Of a stretch of DNA of 64,000 nt, positions 1 to 10,358 are shown in pieces. A program made the position numbers and the translations under genes. Position 1 is the stretch's first letter, and the number at the start of each line of letters is the position of its first letter. Source of the stretch: Streptomyces sp. CB01881 (lineage in GTDB: Bacteria; Actinomycetota; Actinomycetes; Streptomycetales; Streptomycetaceae); contig NZ_CP026498.1 of assembly GCF_002953255.1 (NCBI RefSeq), positions 1,220,703 to 1,284,702 of the forward strand, read 5' to 3'. The notes under the pieces are model-generated. The model saw only the letters and a program-made list of their open reading frames with translations. It had not been told where the DNA came from and made no database searches.

Positions 1-980
1 GCCATCAGCGGCGGGAACTCCGCCACCCGGGGCATGATGCGCACCTCCAGCAGCGGTTCGCCGGCCTCCAGGGCCCTGCGCAGCCCGCCGGTCACCGTGC
101 GGGCCAGCTCCACCGGCTCGCTGTCCGGGGCGACGTCGAGCGCCTGGACGTTGGAGGTGACGGCGGCGATCATCTGGTCGCGCGGCACCGGGGGCGCCAT
201 CCGGGAGCGCACGTCGACGGGCGACAGGCAGCCGAGCGTCCGCGGGCCCTCACCGGGCAGCCGCCGCCGGGCGGCGACCAGCAGGGCGCCGGCGATCAGC
301 CCCTGCACCGAGACGCCGAACGCGGCTGCCGTGCAGCGCAGTTGAGCGGTCCGTTCGACACTCAGCCGCAGTCGGGCAACCTCGATCCGGCCACCCTCGG
401 CCCCGCCCGCAGCGTCGTAGGGCACCAGCTCGACCGGACGGGCCCGGGCGGCGGCCACCCGGCGGTCGAAGTACCGGGCGACCTCCTCCTCGGGGCAGGG
501 CGGCAGTTGCTCGGTCAGCGGCGCCGGCCAGTCGGTGCGCCACGACTCCGGGGGCGTACCGGGTGCGGCGAGCAGTTGCGCGTAGCGGTCCCAGAGCGCG
601 TGGTGCAGTGCGATGGCGCTGTGGCCGTCGGTGATGGCGTGGTCGATGACCAGCACCACGGTGTCGGTACCGGCGCCGCGCAGCAGCGTGGCGCGGACCA
701 GCGGGCCGCCCACCGGCAGCGGGGCGTTGAGTTCGTCGGCGTAGCCGTCGTCGGCACTCTCCCGCACCACCAGGCGCGGCGGGGTGTCGAGCTCCTGGAG
801 GACGAATCCGGTGTCCTCGCGTGCGATGCGGCAGCGCAGTGGCGGGTGTTTGGCGGTCAGGTCCGCGAAGGCCGCGGTGAGCACCTGCGGGTCGACCCCG
901 CCCGACACCGCGCAGGAAATGACGGCCCGGCTCCGCTGGCCGACGTAAAGCGTTTCCACGGGGCATAGCAAGCGCTGCAT
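1..980 (-). CDS. antB: AntB-like acyltransferase (condensation-domain fold), partial at left edge
   Basis: This open frame reads from an ATG at 980 without a stop to the window edge (about 326 residues visible), so the C-terminus is missing. The protein has the condensation/PapA acyltransferase fold. A degenerate active-site motif DHAITDG (normally HHxxxDG) lies near residue 112, and the later part resembles the second half of condensation domains. In antimycin pathways AntB is the stand-alone acyltransferase that esterifies the C-8 hydroxyl of the dilactone core with various acyl-CoAs, giving the antimycin A series. A GAAAGG ribosome-binding site precedes the ATG. The gene is transcribed away from antC, the usual arrangement in antimycin clusters, where antA (an ECF sigma factor) sits next to antB; antA would lie outside the window. 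The family call rests on the fold and motif, and the specific role on synteny. Confidence 0.88.
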   Translation of the reverse strand, partial: MQRLLCPVETLYVGQRSRAVISCAVSGGVDPQVLTAAFADLTAKHPPLRCRIAREDTGFVLQELDTPPRLVVRESADDGYADELNAPLPVGGPLVRATLLRGAGTDTVVLVIDHAITDGHSAIALHHALWDRYAQLLAAPGTPPESWRTDWPAPLTEQLPPCPEEEVARYFDRRVAAARARPVELVPYDAAGGAEGGRIEVARLRLSVERTAQLRCTAAAFGVSVQGLIAGALLVAARRRLPGEGPRTLGCLSPVDVRSRMAPPVPRDQMIAAVTSNVQALDVAPDSEPVELARTVTGGLRRALEAGEPLLEVRIMPRVAEFPPLM

Positions 981-1538
981 GGTGAGCCTTTCAAGCTGTG
1001 GAACAGAGCACTGTTCGGTCCTGCGGACGGCGACCGGATCAGGTTCGGCCGAATCCGCATTTCCGCAGCACAATTCGTATCCCCCGTAGCTGCGACGGAC
1101 CCGCCGAAGGGGTCCGCGCGCTCAGCTTTTCACCTGGTCACGTATGCGCCAAGGTCGCCTCTCAGACATGGCCGAATCACGTCTTTCAGCGCGTTCTCGG
1201 CCAAATCCGCCCCGGTACGGGAGCCGGGAGATCCACATCCGAGCTGGCCGAACGCATCAGTTGTCCACTTCTGTCCCAGCCGTCCCCGCCGAAGTTGACC
1301 TTGACCTGACAATGGCGGCTCCTGATAATGAGGCTCTGAGTGATCACCGTCGCCAATGCATTCACCAGTGCGATGCCTCTCCACGTCGGGCTCCGTTGGG
1401 CCCGAATTCACCCCTCTCTTTCCTTGAGCTTTCCTCGGGTACGCCGGCAGCTTTCCTCGCGCGCGCCCCCGACTCCCGCTCGATCACATCGGCCGGTCTC
1501 TCCGGCGGTATTCCCGCTCCGCGCTGAAGGTTGGTGCC
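981..1538. other. Divergent antB/antC intergenic region, 558 bp
   Basis: No convincing gene is present; the short open frames here lack coding character and overlap each other. The region separates the divergent antB and antC and must hold both promoters. The best-looking one is the TTGACC/GATAAT element at 1301-1329. I looked for and did not find an obvious palindromic operator. Confidence 0.7.
1301..1329 (+). promoter_or_regulatory. Candidate HrdB-type promoter of antC
   Basis: TTGACC at 1301-1306 and GATAAT at 1324-1329 are separated by 17 bp, close to the vegetative sigma consensus and unusual in such GC-rich DNA. A second TTGACC lies immediately upstream (1295-1300). The expected start near 1336 leaves a leader of about 200 nt before antC. 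In characterised clusters antC is not thought to depend on the cluster sigma factor AntA, which agrees with a vegetative-type promoter. Confidence 0.5.
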
Positions 1539-4500
1539 ATGTCAGTCCATGAGGAAGAACTCCGGCCGCTGTCGGGCGCCCAGGAAGGAATCTGGTTCGC
1601 CCAGCGGCTCGACCCGGCCAATGGCGCCTACAACACCGCCGAGTACGTCGAGATTCACGGCCGCATCGACCCGGTGCTCTTCGAGACCGCCCTGCGGCGC
1701 ACGGTGGCGGAGGCCCAGACCTTCGCGCTGCGCTTCCGTGACACCCCGGACGGCCCGTGCTGCGTGCTGCCCGCCGAGCCGGCCGACTGGCCGCTGCACC
1801 GGGTCGACCTGAGCGCGGAGCCCGACCCGCGGACCGCGGCCGAGGCGTGGATCCGCGCCGACCTGGCCGCCGCCGTGGACCTGGAGAGCGGCCCGCTGTT
1901 CACCCACGCGCTGTTCACGCTGGGCACCGACCACTACGCCTGGTCCCTGCGCGCCCACCACATCCTGCTGGACGGCTACAGCTACAAGCTGGTGGCCCGC
2001 CGGCTGGCCGAGACCTACAGCGCGCTGGCCGCGGGCGGCGAGGTCCCGCCGGATCCGTTCGGCCCGATCGGCCCGCTCCTGGAAGCCGACGCCGCGTACC
2101 GTTCCTCGGAGCGCTCCGCCCGGCACCGCGCGTACTGGACCGAGCGCCTCGCCGACGCGCCCGCGCCGGTGCGGCTGAGCGGGCGCACCGCGCCGCCGGT
2201 CTACCCGTTCCGCCGCCGCGCCACCGTGCTGCCCGACGCCGAGGGCCTGGCGGCGGCCGCCGGCCGGTTCGGCGCATCCCGCACCGACCTGCTGGTGGCC
2301 GCGGTGGCCGCCTACCTGCACCGGGCGACCGGCGCGGAGGACCTGGTGCTCGGGCTGGCCACGATGAGCCGCCCGGGCTCGGCCGCGCTGCGCACGCCGG
2401 GCACCACCTCCGACATCCTGCCGCTGCGGGTCACGGTGAGCCCGGGCACCACCGTGGGCGAGCTGGTGCGCGAGGTCACCGCCGAGCTGGCCGCCCTGCG
2501 GCGCAACCAGCAGTACCGCGGCGAGTACCTGCGCCGTGACCTGGGCCTGCTCGACGGAGGCCGGCGGCTGTACGGGCCGGTGGTCAACCTGATCCCGTTC
2601 AGCGAGGACCTGCGCTTCGGCGAGCACCCGTGCACCTCGCACCACCTCACCGGCGGCGCCGTCGAGGACCTGCAGATCAACGTGCGCCCCGCCGAGGACG
2701 GTCCCGGGCTGTGGCTGGCCTTCGACGCGAACCCCGCGGTCTACACCGAGCAGGAGCTGACCGCGCACCAGCAGCGCTTCGTGCACCTGCTCGACCAACT
2801 GGCCACCGCCGAGCCGGGCCTGCCGCTCGCCCGCACCTCCCTGCTGCTGCCGCACGAGCACCGGCAGCTGCCCGAGCTCACCCCGGCGCCGCCGCTGCCC
2901 GCCGCCCTCACCGCAGCGGCCCGCGCCACCGTGCCGGCCCGGTTCGAGGAGCAGGCGGCCCTCGCCCCGCAGGCGCCGGCCGTCACCGACGAGCGGGGCA
3001 CCCTGACCTACGCCCAGCTGAACGACCGGGCCAACCGGCTCGCCCGCCTGCTGGCGGCCCGCGGTGCCGGCCCCGGCCGCCTGGTGGCGCTGGCCCTGCC
3101 GCGCACCGCCGAGCTGGTCACCGCCGTCCTCGCCGTGCTCAAGACTGGCGCCGGCTACCTGCCGCTGGACCCGGCCCAGCCCGCCGAGCGGCTGCGCCTG
3201 GTGACCGAGGACGCCGCGCCGCTGCTCACCGTCACCGAGACCGGCAGCGTCGGGAAGCTGCCCGCGGACGGCCGGCCGCCCGTGGTGCTCGGCGCCCCGG
3301 AGGACGAGCGGGAACTCGCCGCGCTCTCCCCCTCCGACCTCACCGACGCCGACCGGACGGCGCCGCTCACCCCGGACACCGTGGCGTACGTCATCCACAC
3401 CTCGGGCTCGACCGGCCGGCCGAAGGGCGTGCCGGTCCCGCACGGCAACGTGCTGCGACTGTTCGCCGCCGCCGCCGAGCGCTTCGCGTTCGGACCCGAG
3501 GACGTGTGGACGCTCTTCCACTCCTACGCCTTCGACTTCTCCGTCTGGGAGTTGTGGGGCGCGCTGCTGCACGGCGGCCGCCTGGTGGTCGTCCCGTACG
3601 CGGTCTCCCGTGCGCCGGGGGACTTCCTGGAGCTGCTGCGGCGCGAGCGCGTCACCGTGCTCAACCAGACGCCCTCGGCCTTCCACCAGCTGGTGCGGGC
3701 CGACCAGGAGGCACCCGCCGAGGCCGCGCCGCTGGCCCTGCGCTACGTCGTCCTCGGCGGCGAGGCGCTGGAGGCCGCACACCTGCGCCCCTGGCTGGAC
3801 CGGCACGGGGACCATGGCCCGGAACTGGTCAACATGTACGGCATCACCGAGACCACGGTGCACGTCACCCACCACCGGGTGACCCGGGAGGCGGTCGAGG
3901 AGCCCAACCCGCGGGGCACCATCGGCGTCCCGCTCGCCGACCTGCGCGTGTACGTGCTGGACCACTGCCTGCAGCCGGTGCCGCCCGGCACGGTGGGCGA
4001 GATGTACGTCGCCGGTCCCGGCCTGGCGCTCGGCTACCTGGACCGGCCGGGGCTGACCGCGCAGCGCTTCGTCGCCGACCCGTTCGGTGCACCCGGCTCC
4101 CGGATGTACCGCACCGGCGACCTCGCCCGGCGCGCCGAGGACGGCACCCTGGAGTACCGGGGCCGGGCCGACCAGCAGGTCAAGATCCGCGGCTTCCGGA
4201 TCGAGCCCGGCGAGATCGAGGCCGCCCTGGTCGGTCACCCCGCGGTGGCCCAGGCGGCCGTGGTGGCCCGCGAACTGGGCGGCGACCGGGTGCTGGTGGC
4301 GTACGTGGTGCCGGCGCCCGCCGAGCGGCCCGACCCGGGCGCGCTGCGGGCCCACCTGGCCGGGCTGCTGCCCGAACACCTGGTACCGGCCGCCTGCGTA
4401 CTGCTGGAGGCGCTGCCGCTGACCGGCAACGGCAAGCTGGACGCGGCCGCGCTGCCGGCGCCGGACTTCGCCGCAGCGGCCGGCGGCCGGGCCCCGGACA

Positions 4501-7500
4501 CCGCCGAACAGGCTCTGGTCTGCAGGCTGTTCGAGGAGGTGCTGGGCCTGCCCGGGGGCAGTGTCGGCCGCGACGACAGCTTCTTCGCCCTGGGCGGCCA
4601 CTCGCTGAGCGCCACCCGGCTGCTCTCCCGGCTGCGCCTGGAGACCGGTCAACAGGTGCCGGTGGCGGCGTTGTTCGACGCCCCGACGCCCGCCGGGGTG
4701 GCCGGGCGGCTGACGCCCGACGGTCCGCGGTCGTGGGCCCGCCCGCCGCTCGCGCCCGCCGTGCGTCCCGAGCTGCTGCCGCTCTCCCACGGACAGGAGA
4801 GCATGTGGTTCCTCAACCGGATCGACGCCTCCGGCGCCACCTACAACATCCCCCTGGTGGTACCGCTGGCCGGCGAGCTGGACGTCGAAGCGCTGCGTGC
4901 GGCGCTGGCCGACCTCGCCGACCGGCACGAGAGCCTGCGCACCCTGCTGACCGAGACGGAAGGCCGGCCCCGGCAGCGGGTGCTGCCCGCCGGGGAGCGC
5001 GCCCCGCAGCTGACGGAGGTCGACTGCCCGGCCGAGGAGGTCGCCGCGCAGCTCACCGCCACGCTGCGCCACCGCTTCGACCTGGCGGGTGAACTGCCGC
5101 TGCGCGCCTGGCTGCTGGGCACCGGCCGGGACCGCGTCCTGGTCCTGGTCCTGCACCACAGCGCCGGTGACGGCTGGTCGCTGCGCCCGTTGGCCGACGA
5201 CCTGTCCGCGGCCTACGCGGCCCGGGTCGCGGGCCGGGGCCCGGGGTGGCGCCCGCTGCCGGTGCAGTATGCCGACTACGCGCTCTGGCAGCGCCGCCTG
5301 CTCGCCCCGCCGCCGGCCGGGACAGGCCTGCTGGAGCAGCAACTGGCCTTCTGGCGCCAGGCGCTGGCCGGCCTGCCGGAGGACGCGGGACTGCCTGCGG
5401 ACCGGCCCCGTGGCGCCCGGCCCGGCGACCGCGGCGCGGCCCGCACGCTGACCGTGGACGCCGAGCTGCACCGGGCGCTGCTGCGGCTCGCCGAGGACGG
5501 CGGGGCCAGCCTGTTCATGGTGCTGCAGGCCGCGCTGGGCGCGCTCCTCACCCGGTGGGGCGCCGGCCCGGTGGTCGCGATCGGCACGCCCGTCGCCGGG
5601 CGTACCGATCCGGCGCTGGACGACCTGGTCGGCCTGCTGACCAACACCCTGGTGCTGCCCACCGACGCCTCCGGCGACCCGGACTTCCGCACCCTGCTGG
5701 CCCGGGTGCGGGCCGTCGACCTGGCCGCCTACGACCACCAGGACCTTCCGTTCCCGCTGCTGGTGGAAGCCCTCAACCCGCCCCGGCACCCGGCCCGGCA
5801 CCCGCTGTTCCAGGTGATGCTGGCGCTGCAGAACGCGGGCGAGGCCGTGCTGCGGCTGGGCCCGGTCACGGCGCCGCTGCGGCCCACCGCGACCGGCACC
5901 GCCAAGTTCGACCTGTTCCTCGACGTGGTCGAGCGGTCCGACGAGCACGGCGCCCCGGCCGGCCTGGACTGCCATCTGGAATACGCCACCGAGCTGTTCG
6001 ACGCCGCCACGGCCCAGGGCCTGGCGCAGGCGCTGCACCGGCTGTTGGCCGCGGTCGCCGCCGACCCGGCGCAGCGGCTCGGCGCGCTGCCCGCTCCCCC
6101 GCCCCCGCACGGCGCGGCCGATCCGGCCCGGCCCGACTCCGACCCGGCGGCGCCGGAGCGCGCCGCGCTGGCCGCCGGCGGGCTGCGCGCAGCGGCCGCC
6201 GTCCGCGAACCGGACGGCCGGCCGAGGCTGTTCGCGGTGCCCGCCCGCGCGGGGGCCGCCGAGCAGGCCGCACGGGCGCTCGGCACCGACGCCCGGCTGA
6301 CCGCGGTCGGCACCCTGCCATACGACGCCGACGGCGCGCTGGACACCGCCGCGCTGCTGAGCCTGCCGCCGCTGGACCGGGTGACCGCCGGGCAGTGGCA
6401 GCGCGCACTGGCCGCGCTGCCCGGCGTCCGCGCGGCCACCGTCGGACTCGAGGACGCGCCCGAGGAGCTGGGCACCCGGCGACCGGCCGCCGCCCGGCGC
6501 CGCCCGGCGGTTGAGCAGTCGGCCGAGGCGGCGGCCGCCGCGGACGCGCCCCTCGCGGTGAGCACCGGCCCCGAGCTGCCGGAGCCGACGGTGGGCAGCT
6601 GGGCGGCGGCGCTGCGCCGCGCCGCCACGGCCGGGGAGCACGCGGAGGTGGTGCACGTCCGCACGGACGGCTCGGAGACCCGGCGCAGCTACGCCTCGCT
6701 GGTCCCGGAGGCGTCCCGGGTGCTGGGCGGGCTGCGGGCCCTCGGGCTGCGCCCCGGCGACCGGGTCATCCTGCAGTGCGAGGACACCGAGGACTACCTC
6801 GCCGCACTGTGGGGCTGCATCCTGGGCGGCATCACGGCCGTCCCGCTGACCGTGCCCGCCTCCTACGAGGCCCCGTCGGCGGCGCTGACCAAGCTGGAGG
6901 GCATCTGGCGGATGCTGGGCATGCCGCCGGTGGTCACCACCACGGCCGGCGAGCCGGGGCTGCGCGGCCTGGCGGAGCGGCGCGGCTGGCCGGAGCTGCG
7001 ACCGGTCACGGTGGACGCGCTGCGCCGGGGCCCGGAGGACCTGGACTGGTACCAGGCGCGGCCGGACGACCTGCTGCTGATGCTGATGACCTCGGGCAGC
7101 ACCGGCCTGCCCAAGGCGGTGCGGCTGACCCACGGCAACGTGCTCAGCCGCTCGGCGGCCGCCGCCCTCACCAACGGCCTGTCGGCCGCCGACGTCTCGC
7201 TCAACTGGATCCCGCTGGACCACGTGACCGGCGTGGTGATGTTCCACCTGCGCGACGTCTACCTGACCTGCCGTCAGGTTCATGCGCCGACCGGCTGGCT
7301 GCTCCAGGACCCGCTGCGCTGGCTCGACCTGGCCGACCGCCACCGGGTGAGCGTCACCTGGGCGCCCAACTTCGCCTTCGGCCTGGTGGCCGAGCACGCC
7401 GACCGGATGGCCGGCCGCCGCTGGGACCTGTCGCCGATGCGGCTGGTGATGAACGCGGGCGAGGTCGTGGTGGCCGCCACCGCCCGCGGCTTCCTGCACG

Positions 7501-10358
7501 TGCTGCGCCCGTTCGGCCTGCCGCAGGACGTGATGCACCCGGGCTGGGGCATGTCCGAGACCTGCTCGGTGGTCACCGACGTCAGCCTGCCGGGCGAGCC
7601 GACCGGGGCCGACGAGTCCTTCGTCAGCTGCGGCCTGCCGTACCCGGGCTTCGCGATGCGGATCGTGGACGGCACCGACCGGGTGCTGTGCGAGGGCGAG
7701 GTCGGCCGGCTCCAGGTCAGCGGTACCTCGGTGACCTCGGGCTACCACGACAACGCCAAGGCCAACGCCGAGTCGTTCACCGCGGACGGCTGGTTCGAGA
7801 CCGGCGACCTGGCGTTCCTTCGCGCCGGTGAGCTGTACATCACCGGCCGCGCCAAGGACGTCATCATCGTCAACGGCGTCAACCACTACAGCCACGAGAT
7901 CGAGGCCTGCGTCGAGGAACTCGCCACCGTGGTGCGCAGCTTCACCGCTGCGGTGGCCGTGCGCCCGGATCCGTCGGCGGGCACCGACGAGCTGGCGCTC
8001 TTCGTCCACCTGGCCGACGGGGTGGACGCCGCCGCGGCGCTGCGCGAGATCCGCGGCAAGGTGACGCGGGAGATCGGGGTGAGCCCGGCCCACCTGCTGC
8101 CGATCGCGGCGGCCGTGATCCCCAAGACCGAGATCGGCAAGATCCAGCGCACCCAGCTGCGCAAGCGCTTCGAGGCCGGGGAGTTCGACGAGGTGCTGCG
8201 GCAGGCGGAGGTGCTGCTGGGCACCGCCGCCACCGTCCCGGACTGGTTCCTGCGCCCGGTGTGGCAGCCGGCCCGGCCGCACCGCGCGCCGGGCGGCACC
8301 CCCGGGCACGTCCTGGTGCTGGCCGGCCGCGGCGAGCGGGCCTGCGCCGTGGCGGAGCGGGTGGCCGCCGGGCTGCGGGCGGCGGACGGCCGCTGCACCG
8401 TGGTGACGGCGGGCCCCGGCTTCGAGCGCGCCGACGCGGCCCGCTACCGGGTCCGGCCCGACGACGAGGCCGACCTGGCCCGGCTGCTGGACCGGCTCGC
8501 GCAGGACGGCCGCACGGTGGACGCCGTACTGCACCTGGGCGCGCTGGACGGCGCCGACCGCGAGCCCGACAGCGTCGCGGAGCTGGTCGAGGCTCAGCGC
8601 GACGGCGCGCAGTCGCTGCTCGCGCTGGCCCGGGCGCTGGCCGCCCGGGCCGCCGCGCACCGCACCGACCGGCTGCCGCTGGTCTTCGCCACCTCCGCTG
8701 CCCACGCGGTGCTGCCGGCCGAGCGGGGCGGCTACCTGCACGCGGCCGCCGGTGGGCTGCTGCGCACGCTGCGCGAGGAACTGCCCTGGCTCGGCGCCGT
8801 CCACCTCGATCTGGCGGCGGACGTCGACGCCGAGGCGGCGGCCGGGGCACTGCTGAGCGAGCTGGCACTGCCGCCCGGTGAGCCGGAGGTCGCCTACCGG
8901 TCGGGAGTCCGCCACCTGCGCCGGCTGGAGCCGCTGCCCGAACAGCCGCTGCCCGAGCGACCGTTGCCCGAACAGCCGTCGGCCGCCGAGCAGAGCGCTG
9001 ACCCCGACGCGCCCGGCTTCGTCCTGGTCAGTGGCGGCCTGGGCGGGGTCGGCACGGAGCTGGCCGCCCACCTGCTGCGCACGGCCGGCACCCGGCTGCT
9101 GCTGGTCGGCCGTACCGCCCTGCCCGACGAGCCCGACCGGGAGCGGGAACCGGCCGCGGGCGGCCCGGCCGCCGACCGGATCGAGGCGTACCGGCGGCTG
9201 CGCGCGCTGGGCGAGGTCCGCTACGAGGCGGCCGACGTCACCGACCCGGTGCAGCTGCGGGCCGCGGTGGACCGGGCACGCGACGCGTGGTCGGCGCCGC
9301 TGGCCGGCGTGCTGCACCTGGCCGGCGACCGGGACGAGGCGCCGATCACCGAGCTGGATCCCGAGCGCTGGCGGTCCGCGCTGGCGGCCAAGGTCGAGGG
9401 CGGCTGGGTGCTGCACCGGCTGGCCGCGGAGCTGGGCGCCTCCTACACCGCCTTCTCCTCGGTCAACGGCTTCTTCGGCGGCTCGCTCAACGCGGCCTAC
9501 GCGGCGGGCTGCGCCTTCCTCGACGCGCTCGCGGTGCGCCACGGGCGCGACGGACGCCCGGTGCGCAGTCTGGCCTGGAGCGCCTGGAAGGGACGCGGGA
9601 TGAGCGAGGGCTACCGGTTGGCGGCGCTGACCGAGGCCCGCGGCTACCGCGCCCTCGATCCGGTGGCGGCCCTGCGCTCGTACGACCTGGCGGCCTCGCT
9701 GTCCGAGCCGCACCTGCTGATCGGCGCGGACCGCACGGCGCCCTGGGTGCGCGCGCACCTGGCCGGCCCGGCCCGCCCGGTGCAGCGGCTGGCCGGCCGG
9801 GTGGTGCTGGCCGACGGCGCCGACCTGGGAGCGGTGTGCACGGGCGCCGCCGAGGCGGCCCGGACGCTGGACGTCGACGGGCACTGGGTGCTGCGGGCCG
9901 CGGGGTCCGCCGAGCCCGGCGCGGCCGGGGCCCCGGACGGCACGGCGGACCGGCTGGAGGAGACCATCGCCGGGCTCTGGGCCGGGGTGCTGGGCCGGGA
10001 GCGGATCGGCCGGGACGAGAACTTCTTCGACCTGGGCGGCAGTTCGCTGCTGCTGGTGGCCGCGCAGGCCGGCGTGAACGAGGCGCTGGGCACCGACCTG
10101 ACGGTGGTGGACCTGTTCGGCCACCCGACGGTGCGCGATCTGGCCCGGCACCTCGCCGAGAGCGGCGTGCGCACCACCGACGGCACCGCGCCCGCCGACG
10201 GCACGCCGGAGAGCGGCGCCACCGGCCGGCCGGCCGGGCCGACGGCACCGGGCGCCCCCTCGGCTCTGGACCGGGCCCGCCAGCAGGCGCAGCGGCGGCG
10301 CACCGCGCAGGCCGCCCGCCGTACCAATGCACAGCAGAAGGGCGACAACCATGGCTGA
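1539..10358 (+). CDS. antC: AntC: antimycin NRPS, C-A(Thr)-PCP-C-A(keto acid)-KR-PCP
   Basis: This 2939-residue synthetase adds threonine, then pyruvate, to the 3-aminosalicyl starter carried by AntG, and reduces the keto acid to lactate. Domains with rough residues: C1 (1-440, HHILLDG near 140); A1 (480-960, [10 protein letters not shown] near 621, YGITE near 767); PCP1 (Ser near 1019); C2 (1075-1500, HHSAGDG near 1206); A2 (1690-2220, [10 protein letters not shown] near 1851); KR (2490-2720, GGLGGVG near 2500, SSV and Tyr near 2640-2650); PCP2 (Ser near 2835). The A1 pocket residues I read are D-F-W-N-V-G-M-V-H-K, a threonine code. A2 lacks the FDxSxxE segment whose Asp binds an alpha-amino group, as expected for an alpha-keto acid activator, and is followed by the KR. 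ATG start. The C-terminus overlaps antD by 8 nt. A 60-bp tandem repeat encodes a Pro-rich linker before the KR. Confidence 0.96.
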   Translation: MSVHEEELRPLSGAQEGIWFAQRLDPANGAYNTAEYVEIHGRIDPVLFETALRRTVAEAQTFALRFRDTPDGPCCVLPAEPADWPLHRVDLSAEPDPRTAAEAWIRADLAAAVDLESGPLFTHALFTLGTDHYAWSLRAHHILLDGYSYKLVARRLAETYSALAAGGEVPPDPFGPIGPLLEADAAYRSSERSARHRAYWTERLADAPAPVRLSGRTAPPVYPFRRRATVLPDAEGLAAAAGRFGASRTDLLVAAVAAYLHRATGAEDLVLGLATMSRPGSAALRTPGTTSDILPLRVTVSPGTTVGELVREVTAELAALRRNQQYRGEYLRRDLGLLDGGRRLYGPVVNLIPFSEDLRFGEHPCTSHHLTGGAVEDLQINVRPAEDGPGLWLAFDANPAVYTEQELTAHQQRFVHLLDQLATAEPGLPLARTSLLLPHEHRQLPELTPAPPLPAALTAAARATVPARFEEQAALAPQAPAVTDERGTLTYAQLNDRANRLARLLAARGAGPGRLVALALPRTAELVTAVLAVLKTGAGYLPLDPAQPAERLRLVTEDAAPLLTVTETGSVGKLPADGRPPVVLGAPEDERELAALSPSDLTDADRTAPLTPDTVAYVIHTSGSTGRPKGVPVPHGNVLRLFAAAAERFAFGPEDVWTLFHSYAFDFSVWELWGALLHGGRLVVVPYAVSRAPGDFLELLRRERVTVLNQTPSAFHQLVRADQEAPAEAAPLALRYVVLGGEALEAAHLRPWLDRHGDHGPELVNMYGITETTVHVTHHRVTREAVEEPNPRGTIGVPLADLRVYVLDHCLQPVPPGTVGEMYVAGPGLALGYLDRPGLTAQRFVADPFGAPGSRMYRTGDLARRAEDGTLEYRGRADQQVKIRGFRIEPGEIEAALVGHPAVAQAAVVARELGGDRVLVAYVVPAPAERPDPGALRAHLAGLLPEHLVPAACVLLEALPLTGNGKLDAAALPAPDFAAAAGGRAPDTAEQALVCRLFEEVLGLPGGSVGRDDSFFALGGHSLSATRLLSRLRLETGQQVPVAALFDAPTPAGVAGRLTPDGPRSWARPPLAPAVRPELLPLSHGQESMWFLNRIDASGATYNIPLVVPLAGELDVEALRAALADLADRHESLRTLLTETEGRPRQRVLPAGERAPQLTEVDCPAEEVAAQLTATLRHRFDLAGELPLRAWLLGTGRDRVLVLVLHHSAGDGWSLRPLADDLSAAYAARVAGRGPGWRPLPVQYADYALWQRRLLAPPPAGTGLLEQQLAFWRQALAGLPEDAGLPADRPRGARPGDRGAARTLTVDAELHRALLRLAEDGGASLFMVLQAALGALLTRWGAGPVVAIGTPVAGRTDPALDDLVGLLTNTLVLPTDASGDPDFRTLLARVRAVDLAAYDHQDLPFPLLVEALNPPRHPARHPLFQVMLALQNAGEAVLRLGPVTAPLRPTATGTAKFDLFLDVVERSDEHGAPAGLDCHLEYATELFDAATAQGLAQALHRLLAAVAADPAQRLGALPAPPPPHGAADPARPDSDPAAPERAALAAGGLRAAAAVREPDGRPRLFAVPARAGAAEQAARALGTDARLTAVGTLPYDADGALDTAALLSLPPLDRVTAGQWQRALAALPGVRAATVGLEDAPEELGTRRPAAARRRPAVEQSAEAAAAADAPLAVSTGPELPEPTVGSWAAALRRAATAGEHAEVVHVRTDGSETRRSYASLVPEASRVLGGLRALGLRPGDRVILQCEDTEDYLAALWGCILGGITAVPLTVPASYEAPSAALTKLEGIWRMLGMPPVVTTTAGEPGLRGLAERRGWPELRPVTVDALRRGPEDLDWYQARPDDLLLMLMTSGSTGLPKAVRLTHGNVLSRSAAAALTNGLSAADVSLNWIPLDHVTGVVMFHLRDVYLTCRQVHAPTGWLLQDPLRWLDLADRHRVSVTWAPNFAFGLVAEHADRMAGRRWDLSPMRLVMNAGEVVVAATARGFLHVLRPFGLPQDVMHPGWGMSETCSVVTDVSLPGEPTGADESFVSCGLPYPGFAMRIVDGTDRVLCEGEVGRLQVSGTSVTSGYHDNAKANAESFTADGWFETGDLAFLRAGELYITGRAKDVIIVNGVNHYSHEIEACVEELATVVRSFTAAVAVRPDPSAGTDELALFVHLADGVDAAAALREIRGKVTREIGVSPAHLLPIAAAVIPKTEIGKIQRTQLRKRFEAGEFDEVLRQAEVLLGTAATVPDWFLRPVWQPARPHRAPGGTPGHVLVLAGRGERACAVAERVAAGLRAADGRCTVVTAGPGFERADAARYRVRPDDEADLARLLDRLAQDGRTVDAVLHLGALDGADREPDSVAELVEAQRDGAQSLLALARALAARAAAHRTDRLPLVFATSAAHAVLPAERGGYLHAAAGGLLRTLREELPWLGAVHLDLAADVDAEAAAGALLSELALPPGEPEVAYRSGVRHLRRLEPLPEQPLPERPLPEQPSAAEQSADPDAPGFVLVSGGLGGVGTELAAHLLRTAGTRLLLVGRTALPDEPDREREPAAGGPAADRIEAYRRLRALGEVRYEAADVTDPVQLRAAVDRARDAWSAPLAGVLHLAGDRDEAPITELDPERWRSALAAKVEGGWVLHRLAAELGASYTAFSSVNGFFGGSLNAAYAAGCAFLDALAVRHGRDGRPVRSLAWSAWKGRGMSEGYRLAALTEARGYRALDPVAALRSYDLAASLSEPHLLIGADRTAPWVRAHLAGPARPVQRLAGRVVLADGADLGAVCTGAAEAARTLDVDGHWVLRAAGSAEPGAAGAPDGTADRLEETIAGLWAGVLGRERIGRDENFFDLGGSSLLLVAAQAGVNEALGTDLTVVDLFGHPTVRDLARHLAESGVRTTDGTAPADGTPESGATGRPAGPTAPGAPSALDRARQQAQRRRTAQAARRTNAQQKGDNHG
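8931..8990 (+). repeat. 15-bp tandem repeat, four copies, in antC interdomain linker
   Basis: Four consecutive 15-bp units (8931, 8946, 8961, 8976) that begin CCG(C/T)TGCCCGA encode a [10 protein letters not shown] repeat joining the second adenylating half to the KR domain. The fourth copy is degenerate. The repeat is in frame, so copy-number change would alter linker length without breaking the reading frame. Confidence 0.85.
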
